This document shows, one piece after another, positions 18,020 through 25,856 of a DNA stretch of 64,000 bases. The DNA comes from Bog-473 sp963717455 (lineage in GTDB: Bacteria; Actinomycetota; Acidimicrobiia; Acidimicrobiales; RAAP-2), in the NCBI GenBank assembly GCA_963717455.1, contig OY970336.1:4526001-4590000 (forward strand), in the 5' to 3' direction. The translations under genes were made by a program, and so were the position numbers. Every line of letters starts with the position of its first letter. Position 1 is the stretch's first letter. Under the pieces are notes generated by a model. It saw only the letters and a program-made list of their open reading frames with translations, was not told the DNA's origin and did no database searches.

Positions 18020-19037
18020 GCCGGCAGCCCTCGCAGCAGGGTTTCGTCCCATTCGGGCCGTGACGGGCGCCGCATCAGGTTCATGAGCGCGTCCGCCGGC
18101 GAGCAACGCCCCTCGACGATCGCCTGGACCTGCTCCGCGATGGGCATCTCGACGCCGTGGGCCTGTGCCAGCCCGACCAGCGGCCCGGCGCTCTTGACGC
18201 CCTCGGCCACCATGTGCATGCCGCTCACGATGTCCTCGAGCGACCGGCCCTCGCCCAGTGCGAACCCCACCATGCGGTTCCGGCTCTTCGGGCTGGCGCA
18301 GGTCGCCACCAGGTCCCCCACGCCGGCCAGGCCACCGAACGTGAGCACCTTCCCACCCAGCGCGACGCCCAGGCGGCCCAGCTCGGCCAGGCCCCGCGTG
18401 ATGAGCACGGCGCGGGTGTTGTCCCCCAACCCGAGCCCGTCGCCGATCCCGGCCGCGATGGCCATGACGTTCTTGGTGGCGCCGGCGATCTCGCAGCCGA
18501 CGACATCGGTGCCCGTGTAGGCACGGAAGGTGCGCGTGTGCACCAGCGCCTGCACCCGGCGCGCCAAGTCCTCGTCGGGCAGCGCGACCACGCAGGCCGC
18601 GGGGTGGCCTTCGGCCACCTCGCGGGCGAGGTTCGGGCCCGTGAGGACGCCGGCGGGGACGCCCGGGAGCACGTCGGCCACCACCTGTGACATCCGGAGG
18701 TTGGTCCCGATCTCAATGCCCTTGGCCAGGCTGACGACGGCCTCGATCCTGTCCGCCAGGGGCTGCACGCCGGTGAGCACGGCGCGGAACCCGTGCGACG
18801 GCACCGCCATGAACACGATCGCGGCGCCGTCGACTGCTTCTTCGAGCGAGGCGGTCACCGCGAGCCCGTCGGGGAGCTCGACGCCCGGCAGGTAGGTCGC
18901 GTTCTCGCGCGTGTCCCGCATGGACGCCGCCAGCTCGGGGAACGCGCCCACAGCGACACAGACTGGGTCGCGGCCACGAGCGTCGCGACCGCCGTCCCCC
19001 AGGATCCGGCACCGATGACTGCCACCCGCTCGACCAT
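18016..19037 (-). CDS. gpsA: glycerol-3-phosphate dehydrogenase [NAD(P)+], one-base frameshift
   Basis: GpsA makes sn-glycerol 3-phosphate for phospholipids. The nucleotide-binding N-terminus (VAVIGAGSWGTAVATL) starts at the ATG at 19037, but after VSLWARSP the sense continues in another frame as ELAASMRDTRENATYLPG. The shift lies at a run of four G (plus strand 18937-18940); one extra G would restore a full-length protein of about 340 residues, including GPNLAREVAEG and the catalytic-lysine region GATKNVMAIAAG. Upstream, TAGTCT 7 nt before the ATG suggests a leaderless start. The gene overlaps the cyclase gene by 4 bp. Confidence 0.9.
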
Positions 19038-19044
19038 TCAGTAG

Positions 19045-19089
19045 AGACTACGACGGCCCCGGAGCGCAGCGGGCCTGCGCCCGTACAAT
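19045..19089. promoter_or_regulatory. divergent promoter pair for gpsA and cofC
   Basis: In the 58 bp between the two start codons, TAGTCT (minus strand, 19045-19050) stands 7 nt before the gpsA ATG, and TACAAT (plus strand, 19084-19089) stands 6 nt before the cofC GTG. Neither gene has a Shine-Dalgarno, so both are probably leaderless. Confidence 0.55.
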
Positions 19090-19095
19090 GGTTCG

Positions 19096-19719
19096 GTGCC
19101 GAAGGCGACCATGCCGAGAGCCCGGGACTCAGTGGCGCCTCGAGGCGTTGGCCTCGGCCCCGAGGTCGTCCTCGTCCCGGTCAAGGCATTCCACCAGGCC
19201 AAGAAGCGGCTCGGCCCCGCCCTGGCCCACGCCGAACGGATCGCGCTGGTCCGCGCCATGGCCTCGCACGTCGTGTCCGCCTGCGCACCGCTGCCGGTCG
19301 CCGTCGTGTGCGACGACGACGAGGTGGCGCGGTGGGCGACGGACCTGGGTGCCGCCGTCATGTGGGAGCCCGGACAGGGCCTCAACGGCGCCGTGCGCGC
19401 CGGCGTCGACCGCCTGGCCCGCGATGGGGCGCACTGGGTGACCGTCGCGCACGGCGATCTGCCCCGGGCGCGGGGGTTGGGGGTGCTGCCGCCGTTCGAA
19501 GGCGTCACCCTCGTGCCGGATCGTCGCGACGACGGGACCAACGTGCTGCGGCTGCCTGCGGGGTGCGACTTCCACTTCGCCTACGGCCCCGGGTCGTTCC
19601 GGGCTCATCGAGCGGAGGCTGCTCGGCTGGGGCTGCCCGTGCGCGTCCTACGGGACCCGGACCTCGCCTACGACGTCGATTGGCCCGCCGACGTCGCTGA
19701 GCTGGGACGACGGGCCTGA
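19096..19719 (+). CDS. cofC: phospholactate/phosphoenolpyruvate guanylyltransferase for coenzyme F420
   Basis: A 207-residue CofC/FbiD homologue, which activates phospholactate or phosphoenolpyruvate with GTP in F420 biosynthesis. Family motifs: VPVKAFHQAKKRL at the nucleotide-binding N-terminus, GLNGAVRAG, the metal-binding HGDLP, DRRDDGTNVLRL, and FAYGPGSFRAH. The C-terminal DVDWPADV is also typical. In mycobacteria the homologue uses phosphoenolpyruvate; the substrate here cannot be told. A downstream ATG at 19111 is an alternative start. A hairpin (CGGGC/GCCCG arms) spans the stop codon. Confidence 0.9.
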   Translation: MPKATMPRARDSVAPRGVGLGPEVVLVPVKAFHQAKKRLGPALAHAERIALVRAMASHVVSACAPLPVAVVCDDDEVARWATDLGAAVMWEPGQGLNGAVRAGVDRLARDGAHWVTVAHGDLPRARGLGVLPPFEGVTLVPDRRDDGTNVLRLPAGCDFHFAYGPGSFRAHRAEAARLGLPVRVLRDPDLAYDVDWPADVAELGRRA

Positions 19720-19772
19720 CCGTCGCCCGGAGCGGGTAGGCCCTTGGCCTCTCGGCCAAGGGCCCCCCATCA

Positions 19773-19802
19773 GAACCGGACGTGCGGGACCGCATCCGGC
19801 TC
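19773..19802 (-). ncRNA. group II intron domain V
   Basis: The 30-nt hairpin starts GAGCCGGATGCGG and ends CGTCCGGTTC: the conserved base stem (GAGCCGGA with TCCGGTTC), the CG bulge and a short distal stem TGCG/CGCA. The distal stem is shorter than in the common 34-nt form, as I recall for class C introns. Confidence 0.85.
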
Positions 19803-19817
19803 ACCCAAGACTGCGCC

Positions 19818-21188
19818 CTATGCGGGCGAGAGTCGCCTGGCCCGAGCAATCTCTTCCAAACTGACCAGACCGAGACTGCGGAGCAGATGATTCGGCATTT
19901 TCAGGGTTGAGATGTAGCGGGCCTTCGAGCCGCGTGCTTTGGAGCGGAGCCGCGTACGTATCCAGCCGTCAAGGTCTGAAAAGAGCTCAAGGACGTCGCC
20001 GATGGCGAAGTAGTTGGCCCATCCCCGAAGGAGAGGGTTCAGATCCTTGATCATCTGGGGTATCGACACGGGCGCCTTCCGACGGGTGAGAGACCTCACC
20101 CTTTCTTTGAACGCGCTCAGGGATTTCGGTCTCGGTCGCAGATACCTCCCGAGAACAATGAACCCAAGAAACTCGAATCCTTCGGTCATCTTCTTCACGC
20201 CGGACTTGGACTCGGCAACGTGGAGTCCCATGTCGACCAGTAGCTGGCGAACAAGGACATCAGCAGCCTGCGCCTCGATCCGGCGGTCCGTGAGAATCAC
20301 GAAGTCGTCGGCGTAGCGAATGAGCCGGAAGCCGGCCCGTCGCACTTCGACATCAAGGCGGTGGAGGTAGATGTTGGCCAGGAGGGGTGAGATCACCCCT
20401 CCTTGGGGCGTCCCAGCCAGCGACGGAACGTGTCCCTCGTCGGTCAGAACTCCGGCTTTGAGCCACCTGCGGATGAGCCCGATCACCTCGGGGTCGTCGA
20501 CCTCCTTGGCCACCTCCCGCAGCAGGCGGGGGTGATGCAGGTGATCGAAGAAACCCTCGATGTCGAACTCGGCGACCCACCGGTCACCACGCAGATTCGC
20601 CTGACGAACCCAATGCACCGCTGCCTGGGCACTCTTGCCTGGCCGGTAGCCGAAGCTGCAGGGCAGGAACTTGGCTTCGAACAGCGGCTCGATCACCTGA
20701 CGGGTGGCCTGTTGGACCACCCGATCGGCAACTGTCGGTATGCCCAACGGACGCATGCGCCCGTCAGGCTTTGGGATCTCGACTCGCCGCACGGGCGGCG
20801 GGACGTATCGCTCGGCGGAGAGCAGCCGCCGACGAAGCGTCTCGAGTTGGTGCTCGTGATCGGCTTCGAAGCTGGCGATGCTCTGCCCATCGATCCCGGC
20901 TGCCCCTCGGTTCGCCCGGACGTTCCTCCAGGCGCTCACAAGGTTGGCCGGTGCTGCGATCGCCTCCAACAGCTGGCCCACAGGCCAGCCCTCCCTTCTC
21001 TCAGCCGCTCCCCTCGCCCCGTGATTCCCGGGCAGGCCGCCAGCACCGTTGTGCTGGTCCCGCTGCTGAGTCGGGTGTTCGTGGTGCTCGCTTTGCGGCT
21101 TGGTCTCGGTCGGTCCCTTCGCCGGCACCACCGGTCCTCTCGGATCAGCAGGCCGCCCACTCACGCCGTGGAGCGGGTCAGCGGGCAT
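19818..21188 (-). CDS. ltrA: group II intron reverse transcriptase/maturase
   Basis: About 456 residues from the ATG at 21188 (the open frame extends to 21308). RT motifs are complete: IPKPDGRMRPLGIPT, FGYRPGKSAQAA, AEFDIEGFFD, GTPQGGVISPLLANI, the catalytic RYADDFV, and the GIIM maturase domain ending in LNPLLRGWANYF. The protein stops soon after domain X/D with no HNH endonuclease, as expected for class C introns, which insert through single-stranded DNA near hairpins. The frame is intact, so the element may still be mobile. Confidence 0.92.
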   Translation of the reverse strand: MPADPLHGVSGRPADPRGPVVPAKGPTETKPQSEHHEHPTQQRDQHNGAGGLPGNHGARGAAERREGWPVGQLLEAIAAPANLVSAWRNVRANRGAAGIDGQSIASFEADHEHQLETLRRRLLSAERYVPPPVRRVEIPKPDGRMRPLGIPTVADRVVQQATRQVIEPLFEAKFLPCSFGYRPGKSAQAAVHWVRQANLRGDRWVAEFDIEGFFDHLHHPRLLREVAKEVDDPEVIGLIRRWLKAGVLTDEGHVPSLAGTPQGGVISPLLANIYLHRLDVEVRRAGFRLIRYADDFVILTDRRIEAQAADVLVRQLLVDMGLHVAESKSGVKKMTEGFEFLGFIVLGRYLRPRPKSLSAFKERVRSLTRRKAPVSIPQMIKDLNPLLRGWANYFAIGDVLELFSDLDGWIRTRLRSKARGSKARYISTLKMPNHLLRSLGLVSLEEIARARRLSPA

Positions 21189-21680
21189 TACCCCGCCTTG
21201 AGCACTACTACGAACCGTCTGACTCCTCGGAGAGCATCGGTCTGCTTTTCCCTTTCGGTTATGGCATCGCCTACCCGACCCCCATCGGTCCGCCGATCGG
21301 GCCTTCATGGACCTCCGACCACCTCGCTAGAGGTCAGGCGTCGTCTGTGGGGACATCACAGGACCCTACGAGGTCTCCCCGGATCACCTCGTCGACATTT
21401 TCGCCACGGTCCGCCGCAACCACCCCCCGGAGTCCAGGTCATCACAACGACCGTTCATCGACATGCCCTGATGATCGGCTTCCCTTTAGCGCGGGAGGTC
21501 GCCACTCACAGAAGGCCTTCTAGCGGTTCACTGCTCGTTCGAACCTGTGGCTTCGCCTCCGCCCCCTTCAGACCCCTCGTCGCCGAGACGCCCTGGGCAT
21601 CAGCTACTGAACTTCAACGGCCAAAGCTCAGAAAGGATTCTCACCTCCTTGCCGACGCGGCTGCCGGGCGTACGCGCGGA

Positions 21681-21704
21681 ACCGGGGGCCCGAAGGCCCC
21701 CGGT
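21681..21704 (-). terminator. hairpin terminator of the H1-like gene
   Basis: A perfect 10-bp stem (ACCGGGGGCC with GGCCCCCGGT) and a 4-nt loop, 28 bases after the stop of the H1-like gene and 7 nt ahead of the intron's proposed 5' end. There is no following T-run, as is frequent in GC-rich actinobacteria. Confidence 0.8.
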
Positions 21705-21732
21705 CTCACGAGTTCCGAATGGAACTGAACGC

Positions 21733-22101
21733 CTAGCGCCGACGCGCCGCCTTGCGAGCGGGAGCGCGGCGAGCCGCCTTCTTGGCCGGAGCGCGCTTCT
21801 TGGTGGCCTTGCGAGCCGGGGCCCGCTTGGCTGCCCTCTTCGCTGGCGCCCGCTTCTTGGTCGCCTTGCGGGCCGGGGCCCGCTTGACGGCCTTCTTGGC
21901 CGGGGCCCGCTTCTTGGTGGCCTTGCGAGCCGGGGCCCGCTTGGCTGCCCTCTTCGCTGGCGCCCGCTTCTTGGTCGCCTTGCGAGCCGGAGCCCGCTTG
22001 ACGGCCTTCTTGGCCGGGGCCCGCTTCACTGCCTTCTTTGCGGGGGCCCGCTTTTTGGCGGCCTTCTTGGCCGGGGCCCTTCTCTTCGCGGCTACTGCCA
22101 C
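21733..22101 (-). CDS. histone H1-like Lys/Ala/Pro-rich repeat protein
   Basis: 122 residues made almost entirely of KRAPAKKA/KRAPARKATK repeats, like the basic tails of eukaryotic H1, of bacterial Hc1-type proteins and of the mycobacterial HupB C-terminus, but without any folded HU domain. Likely role: DNA binding, compaction or RNA-protein condensation in the nucleoid. The start is GTG at 22101, 7 nt after a good GGAGG. The central part contains a 38-residue tandem duplication. The frame is real despite low complexity: it has a ribosome-binding site and a terminator, and no stop codons. Confidence 0.85.
   Translation of the reverse strand: MAVAAKRRAPAKKAAKKRAPAKKAVKRAPAKKAVKRAPARKATKKRAPAKRAAKRAPARKATKKRAPAKKAVKRAPARKATKKRAPAKRAAKRAPARKATKKRAPAKKAARRAPARKAARRR
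21797..22024 (-). repeat. two tandem copies of a 114-bp repeat inside the H1-like gene
   Basis: Copies 21797-21910 and 21911-22024 differ at only two positions by eye. The unit encodes 38 residues (four or five KRAPA motifs). Near identity in a repeat-coded gene points to recent duplication or ongoing slippage. Confidence 0.9.
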
Positions 22102-22594
22102 AGGTGCACCTCCCTAGGAGCATGGTCACTGAATAGAGGTGAAGCCTGCGCCACGCCGCGGCCGACAACCCCACGCCGTGCGCACTGCCGCACCGGATTC
22201 ACTTTGCTTACGACGGTCGACGCCATTGCAGCGACGTCCGACTTGATTGACCGAGTAGCGACGACGGATCGACGCGCCTGGACACGACTGGAGCCGCGCG
22301 AAAAGCGAACCGACAACTCTCGCTTCGCGCGCCACACATCGTCGTGTCACGGCACATGTCAACCCTCCCTCACACCTCGGGTACACACATTCTTCTGTTG
22401 TGAACGTGCTCAGGTCAAGCATTCTTTGTTCGCGCGGTCATTTTGCGTTCGCGCATGACCTTCGATTCACACGTTTCGCGTCACACAATTGAGGTGCATG
22501 CTGCGCCAGCGCGACCACAACAGCGCACTATTGTCGCCGCATTGGGCGATATGTCCTCTGGAATTGTCTGTTCCCCAACGCAAACATCGCTCCT
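22102..22594. other. 493-bp intergenic region with short repeats
   Basis: No credible gene. This is the least GC-rich stretch of the window and holds the divergent promoters of the H1-like gene and of the VirD4-like gene. Two direct copies of GTTCGCGC (22428-22435 and 22447-22454) are interleaved with an inverted repeat GGTCAT/ATGACC (22436-22441 and 22455-22460). This could be an operator or a nick/transfer site, given the conjugation genes that follow. No function is proven. Confidence 0.5.
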
Positions 22595-24001
22595 ATGGAA
22601 CGCGACGCTGACATGCATGTCGATACACCGGATTCGTGCCTGCATTCGACTGCAGCACTGCGTGGGGTCCACCGCTATGCGAACCACAGCATCTATGTTG
22701 GGACCGGTCGCCACGGATGGATGTGGGCCGGCGCAGAGCACTCGACCCTGGTCTTGGGCCCGCCGCGCTCCGGTAAGACATCCTCCCTGGTCATACCCAA
22801 TATTTTGCTGTCGGAAGGGTCGGTCGTCTCGACCTCGACCAAGCCCGACGTCATGCGCGCCACGGCGCCTTCGCGCAGCTGCGACGGTTGGGCGTTCCTC
22901 TACGACCCGAGCGGCGAGATCGACTGCCCGCGCGATGTCGAGCGCGTCGGTTGGTCCCCGCTCACCACAGCGAAGAGCTGGGACGCGGCGGTCGTGACGG
23001 CCGACGCGATGGTCGGTGCGAGCCGCCTGATCACGTCGCGCCCGGGCGAACACCACTGGAGCGAGCGTGCGGGGGCTCTCCTGTCGACCTTGGTCCATGC
23101 CGCGGCACTCGAGGGGCTCTCCATGCCGGACGTGCTCCATTGGATCGATCGCCACGACGGCGCCCCAGCGCTCGAAATTCTGGCCGCGGGGGCCGGAGAG
23201 GACGCACCGGCGACCGATCTGCTCGCCGGGATCGCAGCCACCGACCCCAGGGAGCAGTCGGGCATCTGGTCCACTGCATCGGGTGTGCTCGCGGCATACC
23301 GCACCCAGGGTGCCCTGGCTTCGACGCGTCTGCCTGCCCTCGACTTCGAGGCATTCTGCGACGGCCCGAACACGTTGTACATCTGTTCGACCGGACGTCG
23401 GCAGCGGCAATTCGCTCCCCTCGTGGTGGCAACCGTCGGCGACGTGCGCGACGCCGCGTACGCCCGGGCCCGCGACGAGCGCGGCGGCCCACCCACGCTT
23501 CTCGCCCTCGACGAAGTGGCCAACATCGCGCCGCTGCCCGACCTCCCCGCCATGGTCAGCGAGGGGGCCGGGCAGGGGCTCCTCGTGCTGGCCTGCCTCC
23601 AAGACCTCTCCCAGGCGCGCGGCCGCTGGGGTCCCGCAGCGGACGGGTTCCTCTCACTCTTCGGGACCACCGTGGTGCTGCGGGGGATCGCGGACACCTC
23701 GACGCTGCGCGACATCAGCGCACTGGCCGGGGACCGGGAGGTGGCGACGACCACGGTCAGCCGTGCGGTCGGGCGGTGGGGGCGCATACGCCCCTCCACG
23801 TCGGTCGGGTGGACGAAAGAGTCCCGGTTCCCCGTCGACGCCGTGGCGCGGGGTGCTCCCGACCGCGCCCTGGTCCTCGGCCCGCACAAGGAGGTGCGGG
23901 AAGTCTCCCTGACGCCGGCACACGAGCACTCGCCGTGGCGCGAGCTGGTCCGTCCCCAGCGAGGGCTCGACCGCGGCGACATGCCGCACCGCGGCCGCTG
24001 A
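22595..24001 (+). CDS. VirD4/TraG-like conjugative coupling ATPase
   Basis: A 468-residue RecA-fold ATPase of the type IV coupling protein family. Walker A is GPPRSGKTSS near residue 55, Walker B LLALDEVANI near residue 305, followed by the TraG-type GLLVLACLQDLSQARGRWG region. The usual N-terminal membrane helices are absent, so the protein is soluble or needs a membrane partner. Its stop codon is separated by one base from the stop of the convergent relaxase gene. No other type IV secretion genes are visible, so it may be a remnant or a minimal mobilisation unit. Confidence 0.85.
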   Translation: MERDADMHVDTPDSCLHSTAALRGVHRYANHSIYVGTGRHGWMWAGAEHSTLVLGPPRSGKTSSLVIPNILLSEGSVVSTSTKPDVMRATAPSRSCDGWAFLYDPSGEIDCPRDVERVGWSPLTTAKSWDAAVVTADAMVGASRLITSRPGEHHWSERAGALLSTLVHAAALEGLSMPDVLHWIDRHDGAPALEILAAGAGEDAPATDLLAGIAATDPREQSGIWSTASGVLAAYRTQGALASTRLPALDFEAFCDGPNTLYICSTGRRQRQFAPLVVATVGDVRDAAYARARDERGGPPTLLALDEVANIAPLPDLPAMVSEGAGQGLLVLACLQDLSQARGRWGPAADGFLSLFGTTVVLRGIADTSTLRDISALAGDREVATTTVSRAVGRWGRIRPSTSVGWTKESRFPVDAVARGAPDRALVLGPHKEVREVSLTPAHEHSPWRELVRPQRGLDRGDMPHRGR

Positions 24002-24002
24002 G

Positions 24003-25379
24003 TCAGCGTCCCAAGCCGTGCTCGATCACGGCGACCTCACGCCGGCCAAGTCGGGACCGTGCCACATCGAGCTGCCGGGTGATGCGGAGGTGGTCGGCGA
24101 GGCGTCCCGCCGGCAGCGACGCCAGGGCGGAGGGCGAGCGCCCGGTCCCGAGCGGCTCGGGGGAACCCCCGATCCCCCAGCGGGCCCGGTACGCATCGAT
24201 CGCAGCCGCGGCGTCCACCCACACCTCGTGGTCAGCCGGGTCAACGGGTCGGGGTCCGAGCGCGCGCAGGTGGTGCGTGGCCGGCACGACCGTCCGGCGC
24301 GGGTGGAGCGGCTCCGCCACCCCGACCGAGTCGGCGGGCACCCAGTGCGCGACGATCCGTTCGAGCGACGTGGCCGCGATGCCGTCCGTTGCGGCCGAGC
24401 CGAATGCGGCCACCACGTCGCGGCGGTGAGCGCCGCCGTGGGGGGTGAGCGAGAGATCCCCGGCGAATCGGTGCTCGTCGAACAGCGCGGGCGAGGGGGC
24501 GACCCGTTGCGGCCGGTCCGGTCCCCGCCATCCTCCGAGGACGTGCGCCCGCCGCGTCCAGCTCTCGGCGAGCTCGCGATACGAGGCCTGAGGGTCCTTG
24601 GCGGGACGGGTGGCCGCCCACGCCACCTGGTAGCCCCGGCGCGAGTGCGACCCGACCTCGTGCATGCGGCGGCGGATGTCCGCTGCTCGCGACGAGAACT
24701 CGCCGATCAGCTCGGGACCGATGCCGGCGATCTCGGCCGTCCGTCCCGGTACTCCCGCCCAGCGCACGCCCAGAACCGACGACAGGCCGGCCCGGAGCTG
24801 TGCCTCGTACACCGCCGCCGTCGCGTGGCGGTGGGCGGCGACCCCGCGCCCGTCGCACGCGCTCCACCTTCCGTCGACGCCGTGGACGAGGTTCGCCATG
24901 ACGACGTGGCTGTGAAGGTGCGGGTCGCCGTTGCGGTTGACGGCATGGGTGAAGTGCCCGGCGATCATCCCGGTCGTCGCGACCACGGACCGCTCCGGGC
25001 CGGAACGCCGTACCGCGGTGATGCCGTGGCGCTCCAGGTAGCTCAACGCGCCTGCCACCGCCTCGGTGTGGGCGCTGACGACGGCGCGGGCGCCCTCGAC
25101 GCCGCCGAGCGCGAACAAGATGCTGGCCGACTTGGGGGCGCTGAACGTCAGGTCGAGGGCGGCCACGGCGACCCGCCCGGAACCCATCGGCCGTCCGCTG
25201 CGCGGGTGGCGACCCCCGAGCAGGTGGTGGAGCTCGGCGGGCTGCAGCAGGCCCACCAGCCCGAGACGGGTCGCCGCCGCTCCCGCCCAGCGGCCCGGCG
25301 ACGAGACCGGCAGCTCGTGGGCGAGGTCGCTGAGGTAGTAGTCGGCCCTGTCCCGCCTGACGCCGTGGACCCCGAGCAC
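24003..25379 (-). CDS. MobF/TrwC-family relaxase domain protein without helicase
   Basis: 458 residues beginning (GTG) with the TrwC-type N-terminus: RADYYLSDLAHE holds the tyrosine pair used for DNA nicking, then SPGRWAG, DLTFSAPKSASIL, and the metal-binding three-histidine motif in GDPHLHSHVVMANL. MobF relaxases are normally 900-1900 residues with a C-terminal helicase; here the protein ends after the relaxase domain and a short helical region. It lies tail to tail with the coupling-ATPase gene. Confidence 0.87.
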   Translation of the reverse strand: MLGVHGVRRDRADYYLSDLAHELPVSSPGRWAGAAATRLGLVGLLQPAELHHLLGGRHPRSGRPMGSGRVAVAALDLTFSAPKSASILFALGGVEGARAVVSAHTEAVAGALSYLERHGITAVRRSGPERSVVATTGMIAGHFTHAVNRNGDPHLHSHVVMANLVHGVDGRWSACDGRGVAAHRHATAAVYEAQLRAGLSSVLGVRWAGVPGRTAEIAGIGPELIGEFSSRAADIRRRMHEVGSHSRRGYQVAWAATRPAKDPQASYRELAESWTRRAHVLGGWRGPDRPQRVAPSPALFDEHRFAGDLSLTPHGGAHRRDVVAAFGSAATDGIAATSLERIVAHWVPADSVGVAEPLHPRRTVVPATHHLRALGPRPVDPADHEVWVDAAAAIDAYRARWGIGGSPEPLGTGRSPSALASLPAGRLADHLRITRQLDVARSRLGRREVAVIEHGLGR

Positions 25380-25433
25380 CCGGCTCCTCTCGTCCAGCCC
25401 CCGATGCTGCGGGGTTGAACGGTCGCCCGCGCG

Positions 25434-25847
25434 CTACACCCGGCGCAGCTCCACGACGGGGATCACCCGCTCGGTGGCCTTCTCGTAGTCGGCGAAACCG
25501 GGCTGCGCCGCCACCTGCGCCGCGAAGAGCCGGTCGCGCTCCGGACCGCTGACCGGGGTGGCGACGGCGTCGAAGCGCTCGTCGCCGAATTCGACCTCGA
25601 CCTCGGGATGGGCGACCAGGTTGTGGTACCAGTCGGGGTTCGTGGGCGCCCCGGCCTTGGAAGCGAACACGTAGAGGGTCCCGTCGTCGACGAGGCCCAC
25701 CAGTGGGTGCACCCGCTTCTGGCCTGTGCGCGCACCCGTCGTGGTCAACAGCACCACCGGGGCCCCAGCGAACGGGCCACCGACCTCGCCGTGATTGGCG
25801 CGGAACCTGTCGATGATGCCCTGGTTGAAGCCACTCATGCCGCTCAT
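25434..25847 (-). CDS. F420-dependent nitroreductase-family (Ddn-like) oxidoreductase
   Basis: A 137-residue split-beta-barrel protein of the deazaflavin-dependent nitroreductase family. Typical segments: VVLLTTTGARTGQKRVHPL, the NPDWYHNLVAHPEV block and a final AATERVIPVVEL-like strand. Such enzymes reduce quinones or enones, or degrade toxic compounds, with F420H2. The cofC gene 6 kb away fits a host that makes F420. TAGGGT 6 nt before the ATG suggests a leaderless start. Confidence 0.9.
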   Translation of the reverse strand: MSGMSGFNQGIIDRFRANHGEVGGPFAGAPVVLLTTTGARTGQKRVHPLVGLVDDGTLYVFASKAGAPTNPDWYHNLVAHPEVEVEFGDERFDAVATPVSGPERDRLFAAQVAAQPGFADYEKATERVIPVVELRRV

Positions 25848-25856
25848 GGCGTCACC

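Larger units (their letters stand above)
19731..21673 (-). mobile_element. group II intron, probably class C, with its maturase gene
   Basis: The minus strand from about 21673 to about 19731 (1.94 kb) carries a reverse transcriptase/maturase frame flanked by ribozyme-like sequence. The proposed 5' end, GTACGCCCGGCAG, resembles the GUGYG start of IIC introns; further inside are GGTGAGAATCC and a GTCTGAAGGGGGCGGA block similar to domain I of known IIC introns (from memory). At the 3' side a domain V hairpin is followed by a domain VI stem (19739-19764) and CCTACCCGCT. The 5' end lies 7 nt behind a hairpin terminator, the usual IIC insertion site. Both ends are estimates, within about 10 nt. Confidence 0.8.

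Noticed and set aside
19773..19802. Domain V damaged by a 4-nt deletion
   Set aside because: A short distal stem is what I recall for class C introns, and the stem pairs perfectly, so no damage needs to be assumed.
21740..22090. CRISPR-like or satellite repeat array
   Set aside because: Repeats are in frame, encode Lys/Ala/Pro motifs, have no unique spacers, and carry a ribosome-binding site and a terminator.
22888..24429. 513-codon plus-strand frame over the coupling ATPase and relaxase
   Set aside because: Out-of-frame shadow that crosses both convergent genes; Arg-rich without motifs.
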